Program-made: the position numbers and the translations under genes
Assembly (NCBI RefSeq): GCF_047663525.1
Contig: NC_092606.1
Location: forward strand, 8,120,501 to 8,184,500
Length of the DNA stretch: 64,000 nucleotides
Source of the DNA: Anas platyrhynchos
Taxonomy: Eukaryota > Chordata > Aves > Anseriformes > Anatidae
Direction of reading: 5' to 3'
Shown: piece after piece, positions 1-13,787 of the stretch
Layout: every line of letters begins with the position of its first letter
Position numbering within the stretch: the first letter of the stretch is position 1
Notes under the pieces: generated by a model
The model's database searches: none
What the model saw: the letters and a program-made list of their open reading frames with translations, nothing else
What the model was told of the DNA's origin: nothing

Positions 1-3000
1 AAGAAACGGCATCATTGTGCTCAGCATTAAATGTCTGACAGCAGCGCTGTCTTTTAGATCTACTGAAGGAAGAGTGAAGCAGTTTGCAAATGATTTCAGC
101 TAAAAATGATAAAAGGAAAAGGGATCACATTTTTAAAATGCCAAAGCATTTTGCTCTAATAAGTGCAAGTCAAAGTTTTTCTACTCCAGAGGTGGAAGAT
201 TGGAAATGGAAAAAATATTTAATTTTAACTTTTTGTGTTATATATAAAAAAGGCAAAGTAAAATATTTCATTTTAGGTTAGAGATATGTTCTATGGTCAA
301 AAGCTGACCTTTTTTTCTTGTGCATTTGGAAAAACTTGTTTGCTTGTCTACTACAAAGCAAATCCACTTCTGCACATCCCCACCCTGAAAACTCTTTCTA
401 CCCTCTCCCAAACCCACGTGCACGTGCAGTGCCACTGAAGTAATTAAATCTCTTGCTCATCTCTGGGTCCACTGGACCTAAAGAAGTTAACAGGTTGTTG
501 TCACACTGTCATGGAACTGATCTTTTTGGCAGGGCAGTGTTGTGAAACACTTTGCAGATGTCAAGCCCCCTTCTCTATTTGGTCCCATGTTCAATTCTGA
601 AAACAAGCAAGTGAGGCCTAAAGAATGTGGCATCCACAACAATTCTACTTCTCTGAGGTTTCCCTTAGCTTTATTCTGATATTTTTTGGGGGAGACGAGC
701 AGAGCTGAGACGGTTTCCCTTTCATTTACTATTGCATAATTTGTGGATCCCATCACCTTTATGAATATTGCTGCCTTATGGAAGCTTCAGTGGTGGAAAT
801 CCAGGGCTTGCTATTTACCAACACCCTGGTAGCCTTCCGTTTTTACACCTCAAATAAATTTTCTAACCATTCTTCCCCTGGCTTGTTGCCATCAGCTTGG
901 ATTTGCTTTTCTCCTGTAATTTCTGCACTTGTTTAGTGGAGGAAGTATTACCAGGGGAGCTGGGCGAACCCTCTTATGAACCCTGAGACTTATTGCACAG
1001 GCTGCTGTGTTTGGGAGGCGTTAGCATGCTGAATTACAATAAAGCTCTTGCAATTCTGGGAAATGGATGCTGAGTACTCTGAGCAGATTCCAAAGAGTCT
1101 CGGTGGCCTTGTCTAGACTGGGTCTAGAGGTGGTGTCTGTGCTGAGTTGCTAAAAATGCACCAGCAGAGGTACAGCAGGCTTTAATGCGGGTGTTGAGAT
1201 GCACTCGTCTCTGCCTGTGCTCAGCACAGCAGCCTGGCTGCCACCGTGTGGGTTCCTGGTCTAGACAAGGTTATTTGTCCACAGTTTGATGTGCCAGGGA
1301 CAGTGGGCGAACCTTGAAGGGCTGCTGTTTGTCACTGTCCCTTCACCTCAAAAAGGAGAATTGTAGCCGAGAACTCTGTGTAGAGATGTTGGGGGAGGCA
1401 AAACCTTGGCCAGCTTCGCTGCAGTTGGCATCAGAGAGAGAAGCAGTGGGCAGGGAGAGGATGGCATTGCTTGGGCTTTTGCTGCTTACTCTGAGCTCCG
1501 ATCAGCCTGTGGATTTTCTCCAGCACAAGTTGGCACAGAAATATAAAAGTTACGTTCTTGCTCTGAAAACAACGCTAAGGAGTAATCTCCAGGAGCTATC
1601 CAGACACTAAAATATGTATTTAAAGCCTATTAGCTAAAATGTATTAATTACCACTTAAAGGCAAAGCAGGCAGGGTGATTTGCATTCTGTGGCTGCAGCC
1701 TGGGGAGGCTGGAGAGCTTTCTGGTGCTGGGGACCCGTGGGCAGCTGGTTGTTAGTGCTCTGCTTCCCTGCTGGGATGGCCAATGGTTGTGTGCACAGAC
1801 CAGCATCTGAAGCTCACACATCCTGGAGAAAATCAAAGCATTCAAAACCAGACCGTGCATGTAGCTTCTGCTCCTGAGCATCGGTTAATAAATAGCTTTG
1901 TTCATTCCCTACCATCACAGGTTGTTAGGTCAACGGGCATTTTACGGCTTTAATGGCTTGCGAGCTTGCTTAATATGTCAAAATTGGCGGAACAGACTGT
2001 GTTTAAAATTCAAACAGTCCGTTTTCATATGAAATCTGTGTGGGATTTGAAAAGTGTCCAAATTAATGCATGGCACATTGGAATACTGACTAATTAGACT
2101 TAACAAATCAGTAAGAACTGAGCATTGGTGAAAACTAAACCTCTTAAAGAAACAGAAGAGCAGCTCATTTAGACAAGGAGAGGGGGGGGGAAAAAAGCCC
2201 TGACACTTCGTGCAGCTTTTTCCAGTGCAGACATTTAATCTGGGATGAACCTTGGTGTGATATGTGGAGCAACAAGGTAAAGTCTGGGTGAGGAAACAGC
2301 AGAATTAAAGTCTTGACTGCTAACCCCCAAAGCTTAGGTCTGTCATTGCTGAAGGATTTGCTTTCCAGACGGTAGTAGAAGAATTAAGTAATCGCTTTAA
2401 TGACAGACTGCTGTTAGTGTCTTGAGGTGACTCTGTGGGTTCTTCCAAGGCATAGTAAATGTTTGATTTCATTCTGTCCTAGGTTGTTTCAAACATCTGA
2501 AAGCTGTGGCCCAAGGAGTTCCTGGTATGCTTTCTCAGTGATTTTTGTAAGGTTTTAATGCTCTCTTAACAGGAATTGCCCTGGGATATCCAGGGTAAAG
2601 TCTCATGGGAACAAACCATTTGAAAAAGCTCTCACATTTTTGAGAGCTTCTGTCAGAAAGGTGCCTTGTTCCCCCTGATGGGATACATTTGGGACTGATT
2701 TACCCAAATTTGCTTACCAGCACTCCTGTGGGAGGTGCCCTCTTTGGTGTTGTGCTGCTCCATACTGTGAAAAGGATGTTTAACATCCAGGTATCCTCCA
2801 TGCTTCCAGGTGAAACGTTTCAGTAGTTTTCTTTCCTTGTCATGTGTATCTAGCATTTGAGCAAGAGGAGGATATCTGAGGTGTGACAGGGAACTGAGGG
2901 ACAAAGCCAGACACAAAGTCTCCAGCTTGTGTGTGACTTTGGCCAGAAAACAAAGATCTGTGGCTTGGCTGTGTGTAAGATGAGTTGCAATGCTTATGTG

Positions 3001-6000
3001 CCAAAGCACTTCAGGATCCAAAGGATGAAAGAACACAAGCAGTAAGTGTTATCAGAAGCAAGCCGAGCTGCTGCTGCGTTTCCTACTGCTGTAACCCCCC
3101 AGAGGTTACAAGACCGAGGACACTGCAGTGGGCAGCAGCCTGCAGGGCAGTAGCAGCAGATGTGCCTTCACTGCGTGGTTATCAAAGGCATCCCACTGAC
3201 TCCAGCAAGGACTCTCACTGGTAATTCCTTGCTCAGGAAGCCTGACTGCAGCCAGCTTTCGGTAAGACAGCGAAGTCACCTCCTTTTGTACCACTGGCCT
3301 AACCTATAAAGTCTGTGAGCAGCCAACTCATTCCCTTCCAGCTGCTTCTCTTCTGTTGGGTGTGAACACTTTGCCATCATGAGCAGTACTGAGAAAGTGA
3401 GATATTGATGTTATGTCTAGAACTGGCATTTGATTTTTTATTTTTACTGCAGAAGGTGACTCCCTCCTGTTGTATTTATTTGCAGCTTTATCCTTCAGAC
3501 CTCCTAATAAGATCACCTTTACATCTAATGACACGTCAGAAGCGTTTCAGACTGGTATTAACTGAGCATTACTGTACAGCCAGCCATGCCTAAGAAGCAA
3601 TCAGCTGAGTCCTGACCGAGGCCTCTTTTCCTTGTGACAAGGAATTTGTGATTTCCAGCAAAGCATTAGAATTTTATCTCATTTTAAATGAACATGGCCA
3701 CACGAGTATACCAGGCATTTACATCAGTACGGATCCATGCAGGATGGCATGGGAATAGTCTATCCCATAACCCCTCCCAAGCTGATTTTTCCAAGAGACT
3801 GTTACACCTTAGGGACAGACGTGGGCAGGCTTCCTGCACACTCAGTACAGCAGCTTATGAAGGGTAAGAACAGGTGCAAGGGACAGGATTTAAATGAAAG
3901 GCCAGGATTTGCACCAAAATATTTCCGTTTCAGAAGCAGAGGCAGCCCTTGCTCAGCAATCCTGCCAAACAGATGAATTTTGTTCCAATGTACAAGCTAA
4001 CGCTGGTGGGTTTAGCTTGACACTGCTCTGGTGGTCTCATGGGGAATTTATTTTTGCCTGTAGAGATCTGTTTTTCCTTAGTGCCTTTTTTTTTTTTTCA
4101 TGTTGACTTCACTAGGTGAGTTAGATGATGTAGAGAAGCATTTATTTCATGCCAAAGCAGGCTGCGATTCAGCTTTGAGGTGGTCGCTCTAGCTGTACTG
4201 CCCATCGGGAGACACTTCTCTACTGGGCTGTAATGTCAGAGGCATAACAGGATTTCGTGCTGAAGCACCCCATTTTTTTTTTTGAACTGAAATTCTTCAA
4301 ATTCAAAGCAGAAAGGATGTACAGTAAAACTAAAATCTTCCATTTGATTTCTGTTCTTGAGTGTTTCTCAGAAAGCTAAACACATTGCCAATCTGAACTG
4401 TAATTATAAAGTCAGTAATTGTCTTTAAGGGATCAACACATTTTAGCAGTATTTGCAGTAAGTACTTTTTATAAATACACCCAGATTACAAAACAATGTT
4501 CTTTCAATGACTCGTTTTATTAGTAATATGCAGAGGCAGTGCTTCTCTGTCAAGCTAAAGATGCTCATCTCAGATGTACTTTCATTTATTCTTAATAGAA
4601 GTGATCCTATTTCAAGACTGTAACTGTCCAGGCTTTGCTTGCCCCCTTGCACACAACTCCAATGGAGCAGTGAGTGCAGTAAGTTTTGGAACAGAGCCTT
4701 GGAAAAGAAAACTTCTGTATTTAATTTTCTGTACCTGGTGCTGCAGATGAGCTGCTACTTGATGTGCAAATCAGAAATTTCAGTTTTGCCTTGGGTAAAT
4801 CCGTCTCAAAAGCATATGTCAATTACATGTAGGGACTCCAAATGCTTTAATGAAAATAAGATACTTTAGGATTAGGCAAGGCAAAGTAGTTGGAGCATGA
4901 AAAACATGGCTAACAAAATTCAAATCATCTACAAGAAGCAGGGCAGGTAGCAGTCAAGGTCATGAAGATGCAGTGGAGGAATTTCATAGATTATGTATGT
5001 AAATAGCTTGTTTTTGTTTGTAATGGTTTGTATGCAAATCAAAATGGAATAGGAACAGTGAAAACTTGCCCATTTATAGAATTTCCCTGTGGAAACTGAG
5101 AGACTGGGGGGGGAGAAGCTATCAAGCCCTGTCCTGGTGCTGTCATCTTCAATTTTTGTGGAGATTTTTGCTGTTGTCTTGGAGTTCTGTGTGTGTGTGG
5201 TGTTTTTGTTTTGTTTTGTTTTCCCCTTGCAGTTTAGATGTAAGCAGCACTAACACCTTAGGACTAGTTCTAAAATCCTTCGAGCTTTGGTGTAGTGCAG
5301 TTCTGTGACTGAGGTCTGTGAAAGGTGAGAAGAGTAAGTGTGGCTGTGTTGTTTCACTTTTCCCCCAAATGGACAAAACAATTACACTTCACAAAAGATA
5401 AACATGTGGAATCCTTTTCCTCCTTTGCCCTGTAAATAATTGTTAAAGATGCCATTGGGGATGTTACATGCAGGGACTTGCAGATTTGTGTCAGCATGAC
5501 CAGCCTGAGAGAATAGGCACCCGTTTCTCTGCCCCCAAGGTGGAGCAGGGATGGTGCTGTGGTTGGATTATCCTGTCCTGTGCTGCAGCTGGAGGTAAGC
5601 AATGCCAGCTCTTCTGCTAGTGCAGATTTGGATACAGCCTGTGCTACTTTAGGAGTTACAAGTGAGTTCTGTGTGGTGCAAAAAGCTCAATGTGTGCAGA
5701 CGTCCCCTACCTGTACGGACTCCCTGACCAGCAGTGGCTCCCTGTCGTGCTGCCTTGCAAAAGGTGTTACAGCAGAGGTATCCTGTGCAGGATGCAGGGT
5801 TTGCCTCCCAGCTGCTCTCTCCCCTGCAGACATATGCAGGGGGGTTATATCTGAACTTTGTTCAAGGATGCAGATTGCACTACAGGAAGGGTAAAAAGCT
5901 CTTGAGAGTATTTTGCTATTTGTTCAACTATGTAATGTGTACAGCATTGTGTACTGAAAACTGCATTTGATATCCTTCCCTTGCTGTTTTTTAGTTTTGA

Positions 6001-9000
6001 CTACCACTGTAAAGCTTGTGGAAGTATTCTCCCCACATCCCTCTCACTTCACTGAGTTTTCAGCCCTCTATGAGCTTTGAGCATCGTGTTATCGTGACAG
6101 TGCAGGACTGCGATCCACTCGCATGCACGTGTTTCTCTGTTCTAGATTTAGTTGGTAGTATTTCATGAAGTCACAAACAACAGGACACATTTTGGTAAGG
6201 AATTGCTCACATACAGGAACGCAGCTTGCTCTCCTTTGTGCAATATTATTGGCATAAATGCATTTATTGCTATCCATGTGCAGTGGGTCAATACGTATTT
6301 GGAAGAGAAGTTATATACACAAGATTACAGTAGACTTGCATAGGATCTACAATATTAAATATTAAATCTCTAGGAAAATGAGAAACCTTCCTGGAGACAT
6401 TCCTGTTTGGTTTTTACTTGATCTTGCTTTCTGCTTTAAGGAGCTTATGCAGGCAACACCTGAGGCTACTTAATTTTCCAATTTGTTCAGTTGTGTCGTA
6501 AATCCAGGCTATTTTCTCTGAGCCATTCCATGGTAATGTATTTCCTGCTGCTACGATGGCTAACAGACCCTGGATAAAATCCTCTCTGTGGTTTCAGAAA
6601 TTAGCCTCATAGCTCAGACTTGTGCTCAGAAAAGGACTCAACTGGGCAACAGAAATTCTAGCTGATTGGGAGCTTTCATCTCAATCTCTACTAAAAGCCA
6701 CCTCGAGTCAGTACTGATGAGCGCTAGGCACTTTGTTTATCTAACACAGGCTGTGGCTCTCAGTTCAGATGTTTAGGGGCAATAGTGCAAAGAAATAAAT
6801 CACCCTTTCACCCTTTCAGGCCAGCTGTGTGTATGGCATCTTCAAAATGTGCTTTGTTTTTCATGTCTTCTGGAGCTGGGCAACCTGCACTGCTGTGTAC
6901 CTGCTCACGTGGAGATTTGGGGGAAGGTTTTGTTCCTGCGGGGTGTCGATCGCATCCTGGTGCAGGTCTAACACTGCCCTTGGCCTGAATAGGGATGGAA
7001 ATGTGTGGGATGCACGAGTGCAACGTGGTGCCTAGCCAAAGGGATTGGATGTGTGGACCACAAGCATTAAGTCACTTCCCCATGCTTCACTGATGGGAGG
7101 ACAGATATTTTTTAGGCTTTTGTCTTTCTACAGCTTTTTATTAAAAAAAAAAAAAAAAAAGGAAAGTAAAAGTATTCATCCCTCTAACTCACTTGATTTT
7201 TTTTCCTTGCATTTTTGTTCTTCCCTGAAAACAGGCTATAAAAAGCTTTCCTATTCTCACTCAGCAAATTGATTCCCTTTGAGCACTGAAAAGCAGAATG
7301 ACCAAGTCCTGCTGCATTTCCTTATCGTAAGCACTAATACAGAAAGGAATATAATGAACTTTGTTCTTCTGTCATACTCGGGGGATTTCACAAACTGAAT
7401 TTGAACTCCAGAAATGTAGAGAAATCTCCAAATCCTAGCTCTGAGTTAGCAAAGCTGTATCTGAATCTCACGGTATAGATGGGAACTCCTCTGATTATGA
7501 CTGGAAGCTCTCTTTCATGTCTGTCAACACCAAATAACCTGGCTTCACCAGACCCTCAAAAACAGTGGTTAAGAAGAATGGCAGAAAGCATTGGGTGAAA
7601 CTCTGTAATGTTTCTCCTCTGTTGGAAAGGTTGGACAAACAGACAAGATGCAGTTTCATAAGGCTGTAGCAGTAAGAGTGAAGTCATAAAAGATGCTTAA
7701 CTAAAATGCCATTTATTGTTCTTGGGGCAGAGCTTGAGGGGCAGAACAGTCTGCTACCAAATACAGAGGGCTAAAGCTGCTGGTGGTGCTTGGATGTTTG
7801 AACTTCACTCTTTGTGCCTAGAAGCCTGTTGGCCCTGAATGATGTGTGGCATGTAGTACTAGAGCTCTGTGTCAGAGATGGTTTGTACTTTGCTGTAAAC
7901 TGAGTTGAGCCGAGGATGCACAAGTGTGATGGAGAGGGGGCTGTTGGGGTGCAGCTCTGTCTACATCCTCTCAGAGTCATCATAAAAGAAATAAATCAGT
8001 AATTGGTGTTCTAGAACCCTGAAACAACCATCCCTTGGAAAAAAAAAATCCTAAAGGAACCCAAAGAAGTTAACTGTTTACCTAAAATGCCTTCAGCCTT
8101 GAGGAAATGGCAAAGTTTTCTGCAAGGGAGAATGGATTTGTGCTTGTGTGTTGTCTGACTGAAGCACCCTGCTTCCCTGCTGCTGTGAAGGGTCCCAAAT
8201 CCCGGACAGCCCCAGCATGTGCCCTGTGGAGGCCAAAGCAGGAGACAGCTCTGTTGGGCAAGTTACTGAAAGGTCAGGCACATGGCAGCTGTGCCTGGGA
8301 GGGACCTGTGAGGAGCTTTAACCTTGCTTTGCCCCCCTTGCAAGCAGGGACTTAAAAGGGGGCTGATGTGAAATCCCGTAGCTTGTGCCTCTCAGCAGCT
8401 GTTTGTCAGACCTGATTTACAAAGCACTTTGGAGTGGTGAATCCCACCTGTGTGGGGACAGAGGTGGAACAGGGCTTTGTGCAAAGGCTGTTGCAGCACT
8501 TTGACATTTGCACCTGGTGTTACTTAACGTGCATTGACCTTCACCTGGCAAGAGCCCTAACCGGGACTCATCCAAGCCCATTATGATGCAGGTTTTTTGT
8601 CTCATCACACAGACCAGAGAATTCAAGGGATTTTAGAAGTTAGAGACCCACACAGTCAGCTCGTAATGGTCTGCTTAAAACCAAAGCCCTGCAGTCAGCT
8701 CAGAAGCAATCCCAGGAGCTTACCAGTGTGGACAGCTGCGCTGGGGAAGCCCCTAACACGATCGATATCTGTCAGCAGAATGTCCTTCTCACAACGCTGC
8801 CAGGCATAAAACAGCCGAGGATTGAAGTCCAGTGGTGTGCAGAAGAAAGCCCTCGTGATGCTGTAAGTGCTGCTGAGCTTTCCTGAGAGTGGAATGAATT
8901 AAGACATCTATTTATTTCACCTGGAATGTTATTTAGTGTGCATTCATATTTTAGCAAAAACCCAATTAGCTCCCACAGCCCGTATTCTCTAAATCTTTGT

Positions 9001-9154
9001 GTTATGCCTTTGAGCATCACACTTGCTAGCCCCAGTGTTTTCTTGTACAGCAAAAGAGGACAGGGCAAATCATCTTCCCTTTTTATTTCACTGCTAATTC
9101 ACTTCTGTTATGATTAAGTGATCTGCTCCTAACTGTTGGTGACACAAAATTCAG
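1..9154. other. Upstream non-coding DNA, no gene seen
   Basis: AT-rich to neutral sequence with stops in all frames. The open frames are short, begin at non-ATG codons in many cases, and match nothing I know. An imperfect hairpin lies at 1991-2024 and a GT/TTTTG tract at 5188-5222. I recognise no transposon body here. Confidence 0.6.
7143..7160. repeat. Poly-A tract (18 A)
   Basis: An uninterrupted run of 18 A, preceded by a short T-rich stretch. No SINE or LINE body precedes it that I can recognise, so it is recorded as a simple homopolymer. Confidence 0.9.
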
Positions 9155-9260
9155 TGCAGGGTCTGGACCTGCTGTCTGCCAGACAACTTCTCTCACTGGC
9201 CTTGACTCACTGCCCCTGCGCCTCAGCACAAGGCAAGGCAGCTGCCCACTCCTTTTGCCT
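9155..9260 (-). repeat. MIR-like SINE relic
   Basis: Read on the + strand this matches the reverse complement of the MIR 3' half. It has CTGTCTGCCAGACAACTT, then ACTGGCCTTGACTCACTG and GCGCCTCAG, which correspond to the CTCTGCCAC...GTGACCTTGGGCAAGT...GTGCCTCAG order of MIR. It is heavily diverged, as expected for a very old SINE in a bird. Confidence 0.45.
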
Positions 9261-10344
9261 TTAGAATGGAAATTCAATGTGTCTCCTTGTACCATTCTCT
9301 TATTCCCTGTCCCAGGTAGGAATTATCTCTTTCTCTTGCTCCCAGTACAGACTCCTGCCCTTTCTCTACCCACCTAACTGAATGCCATTTATCACGCTTA
9401 GAGTCTCCTAAGGAAGATGATGAATGTGCTTGCTGTGAGAGTTGTGCTATTCTCTTTATACCAAAACTGCATCAGTGTCTGTACTTAAGGTGAAGAGAAA
9501 CGCACTGCTGGGCAGAGATGAGGAATTTGGGAGTCTGGAGCACTTGTAGCTACTGAGGACAAGGTATCATCGTCACTCTGAAGGCTAGTTACACCCTCCC
9601 TGTGACTTCCCACAAATGGATGAGCCCCAGCAATACTAGCTGTGCTTTTTGGACCTAAATGCACACCACTTGACAGCTTGCAATTGGGTTTGATAAGTAG
9701 CTTTTCATTGAAAGCAGAATTCATTTTAAAAAACATCCATAATGGGGAGTAAACTTTAACTTTTCTGCATTATGAGAGATCTTCACCTAGTCTGAGGAAC
9801 AGGTGGAAGCAGTCCTTTTATTATGCCATGTCATTAAATATACAAAGCTTATTAAAACAAAATATCTTGAGAAATCTACTGTTCTACCAGCATCATTTTA
9901 TAGATTTAGTTTTCAGAGCAAGGCTTTGTGATGGCATGGTTTCCATTTATCTTTAGTGGGGTGAGAGCACGCCTGTAGATTCGAAGTTAAGGAAAGCCCA
10001 GGTTGAATTGCTCTGTAGGCTGTTTTCAAGCCTTTTTCCCTTTATTTATTATTAATGTAACAGCTCCACTAGCTATCTGCACATTTTTTGTTGAAGGATG
10101 AAGTTGTGGCAGGACTAGCAGCCTCTCCAGAAGCTGTAACTCTGCAGCGATCCTTGGGTCTCTCAGTCCCACGAGCTCTGAACCCAAGAGGCACCTCTTG
10201 GGGCACTCCTGCACTCTGAGCAGCTGGGAGCAGCCTGGTGCAAGGTCTGCCAGCTGAAGACCAGGCACTCAGATGGCTCTCTCTGCTCTGTTAACTCCCT
10301 GGCAGTAATATTACATATAGGAGGAAGCTTTTCTTATATTTTAC

Positions 10345-10361
10345 TTTTTTTTTTTTTTTTT
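10345..10361. repeat. Poly-T tract (17 T)
   Basis: A simple homopolymer with no recognisable retroelement attached. Confidence 0.9.
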
Positions 10362-10620
10362 CTTTCCCCAAAGGGGTCACCCTGGGCACCTCTTCCTGGC
10401 CCTGGCCTGCTGCCTTACTGGGAGCTCTTTTTCCAGCTGGTACAAAGATACGAACAGTTCCACAGACTATGTAAAGCGTTCATAACTTTTTGCTAGTGTA
10501 TCAGGATATGTTGATGAAGATTCTATTAAGTAAAAGATGTTAAGTCCAAGTTCAAGCTCGTGAATAACAGGATCGTTTCTCATCTCTTTTTTCCAGTATT
10601 GCTTGCTGAGGACTGTTATG

Positions 10621-10648
10621 AAAAAAAAATAAAAATAAAAAAAAAAAA
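10621..10648. repeat. A-rich low-complexity tract
   Basis: A runs interrupted by two T residues, followed by GA-rich sequence. Confidence 0.9.
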
Positions 10649-11439
10649 GAGGGGAGAAAATAGAGGAAGAGCCTCCCAGATAGTCACATTAAATATGGAT
10701 AATAAAAATCCTTAGTGTCAGGCCCACAGAAGTTACCAGAAGCAGATGGTAAAAAGATAAATGAACGGGAATTGGCAGCATGCATAGCATAACCCCAACC
10801 TCCTCAAAACAGGGAAAGAGAACGGAAAAAAAAAATCGCAGTGTACCACTTAGAAGTGACCACAGGGAATCTCTTCATTAGCTGGAGGGCTTCCCAATCC
10901 AGTCTTTGGCAACCCAGCACGTAAATTAATGCTACCGAGGATGCAATCTGGCCTGGTGCCGTCTGGTATGCAGTGAATACCTCTCTGGAGGGACATATTA
11001 TCAACACCAATATATGGCTGTTTCTTCCCTCGTTGGTTTCCTTTATGGGAAAGTGCAGTGAAAAAAATGATTCCCTTCAAATTATTTACATGTAAACCTT
11101 ATGATTTCAGAGGGAATAGCAAGACTGCAATTAAATTCAACCTTATTAGCATTAAACCCCAAAGCAATCATGTCAAAATAGATCTGAACGAGAACCCCCA
11201 AGAGTGAACAGAGGAGGAAATTGTTTCCACGTCCTTATTTCTCGCTGTTGGTTTCAGCCTCCTCCTATGTGTCTTTGCTGACTACGTGCACATGCTAGAG
11301 AGGCAGCAGTACTCCCACAATGATACCCCAGCTGACAGTACTCTCCTCCTGGAAAACTCCTCAATATAGGCTCTTCAGAGATATTTTTGGAGGATTTATG
11401 GAAGAAGGTTTCCAAAGGTAGTCATTCACCGAGGCCTCT

Positions 11440-11530
11440 GAGAAGTCCTACTCTGCCACAACCTTGCTGTGTGGCAGTACCCAGTCTCTAAAACCCAGTT
11501 AGCCTGATTTCCTGAGGTGCCTTACTCCCT
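11440..11530 (-). repeat. Possible MIR-like SINE relic
   Basis: CTCTGCCACAACCTTGCTGT is followed by GTGGCAGTACC and later CCTGATTTCCTGAGG. These resemble the order of blocks in reverse-complement MIR. The match is short and weak. Confidence 0.3.
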
Positions 11531-13144
11531 CTGCAACCCGGTGGAGCTGCAGTTCTGCCTTGGGCCCTGTGGCACTGGGTGTTTGTGAAGCTAAGTGCGT
11601 TGAAGAACATGAGCTGGACAGCAGCTAAGGTAATGGAGCCTGTGTTAAATAACAGCCAGAAGCAAGAGGTGTGGTAACAAAACACAATGGCCTGTGGGAA
11701 GCGGTATTTTCTATAGAGTCGAGTGAATTCTTCTATGAAATGTGTGTTCCCATTAGGTGCATTTGGAAAAATCCCACGCTGAAGTCTCAAGGAACCCATC
11801 TGACCTCTTGAAAGAACGAGGCCAGTGGGAGGCTTTGCAGAGACCTGAAAGCTGGCTCAGCCTGTGCCTCTGGTAGTCTGCTGCAGCGAAACCTTATGGG
11901 CAGCCTTCACGGGTCGAATTGTGTGTGCTGGGTGTCTGCTGGCTGGGTAAGTGCCTAGAGATCCACCCTAAATGCCTCGCAAAGGCACCTGCTGTGAGCG
12001 ATGTTGAAATCTTTCAAGTGCTGTATATCTTGTACTCAAGGTTAAACTGATTATCAAATTTCAGGTTAGGAACAGATTTTCACGTTCCAATTACGTGGTG
12101 CTGTTGGGGCTCGTTAGGTCTCCCCTGTACCTTGGTAACTTCCCAGGACCACTTGAGCATTTCCCATTCAGCAGTGCTCTCTAGGAACCAGAGACACTTG
12201 CAGTGACTTGACCTTTTCTGTGGTCTTTGATACCCGACAGCTGTGGATTTGCCAAATTTTGGGCCTGGCTTGAGGAAGGGTGCATGAAGTGTGTGTGGTG
12301 GATCATCAGCTGGAAATGCCCAGCAGGATCTGGCTGTGTTTCCACTCACATAAACCTGGGCTGTGCCAGGTTGTGTGGAAGCAACGCCAGCTCACTGCGA
12401 GCTTTTAGCAGAATGGGGTTGCTGTCGGACATCTGTACGGGTTAGGCAGAAGAAAGGCTGAAATAGCAGTCTCTTCTGGGAACGGATGAAGGCAAACTAA
12501 TAATTTTTAAAAGTCTGCTATATAGCTAATAGTTTTAAAGTGATTTTTCAATTTCTAAAAGGTAGTAGGAGAATTTACGTAGATGAGCTGGAATGCTTTG
12601 TATTTGTCCATGCACTCAACCTCTCGGCCTGCAGTTTGGATTGTTTTCTTCACCCACCACATCCTGTGTGACACTTGCATGTTCTGCAGGTATGCAGCTA
12701 AAGTATACTTCAAAGCAAAGTGAACGGCATCAGCTTCTACTTGTGCTGCTTTTATTCTGATATCAGAAAATGTATTTTATAGTGGAAGACAATTTCACTT
12801 TGCTTTAAGGAACATTGGTATAGAGAGAACTTAGAACTGGCTGCAAAGAAAGATACAGGAAAATTGTTACCCTCCTTCCGTTCACAAACAAATTATTGTT
12901 CCTGTGATGGTTTTATTCTCAGCATTACAGACAAGTACACGTAAAGTCTCCAGCTGTTGCCCTAATGTTTTGGACATCCAGTGTAAGGGCTCTGAAGGTG
13001 GTCTGGGATCCATTTCTTGGCTGAAACTTCCAAACCTGTATCTGGGAAGGAGAGCAGGTCCTTGGAGTTAAAAATAGCGGTGAAGACCTGCTTTGCCTCT
13101 TTCTGAGCAATAAAACATCTTTCCCAGGCTCCTCTGCACATCAT

Positions 13145-13180
13145 TCTCTCTCTCTCTCTTTTTTTTTTTTTTTTTTTTCT
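13145..13180. repeat. (TC)n followed by 22 T
   Basis: A pyrimidine tract on the + strand made of TC dinucleotides passing directly into a run of 22 T. It is probably length-variable. Confidence 0.9.
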
Positions 13181-13639
13181 TGCATCTTCCCCAGAAGGAG
13201 ATTATTAGGAATCCATTCCTAAATCAATAGCATATTATAAGCCTTTGACCACCTGGAACTATTCCTGGTTAGAAGATGCAGAGACAATTTCTGCTGCTAT
13301 CTTTCCCATGTCCCTGTGCCTCTTCCAAGGACTGCTTTAGCTAAGGGAGCAGAGCCAGCAGTGAGCAGTCTCCACTTGTGTTGGTGGAAGAAAACTGGAC
13401 AGCTTGGTTAAGAGCATTGGTTGTGGTTTTATCCCCAAACACTGGTAGCAAAGCTCACAGCCCTGATACACACTGGTATCCAGCTGTTTTAATTTTGTTT
13501 ATATATTAATTGAATTCTTGAACTAATAATGAAAGTCCCTTTTGAAGAATTGTCACTAAAAGGGGGAACAAGTCTTTGGAAATTAATAGAAGTAATTACT
13601 TGGGTGCAGGATGATTCTCTGCTTGTCACGGAGCAATCT

Positions 13640-13787
13640 GTCAGGTCAGCTGCAGAGGGAGGCTACAGTGTTTAACAGCTCAGTGAGGCTCCTCAGCCTG
13701 GATCAGTGAAATGCATGGAGACAGCAGAAAAATTCAATTTGTAAATGTGTTCGGTGTTAATTATTTAGCATGCAGGGTTGGTTGTGC
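13640..13787 (+). repeat. Diverged direct repeat, copy A (about 148 bp)
   Basis: This segment aligns almost without gaps to 14967-15114 at a constant offset of 1327 bp. The best part (13707-13787 against 15034-15114) matches at 66 of 81 positions by eye, mostly with transition differences. It shares the start TGAAATGCATGGAGACAG and an invariant TTAATTATTTAG core with TAATTA homeodomain-type sites. The flanking 67 bp align more weakly, starting at a shared GGTCAGCTGC. Confidence 0.75.

Larger units (their letters stand above)
9261..13639. other. Non-coding DNA, no gene seen
   Basis: No exon with plausible splice sites and coding bias is visible. Apart from the homopolymers and the weak MIR-like stretch listed separately, I see only unique sequence. 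Confidence 0.55.
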
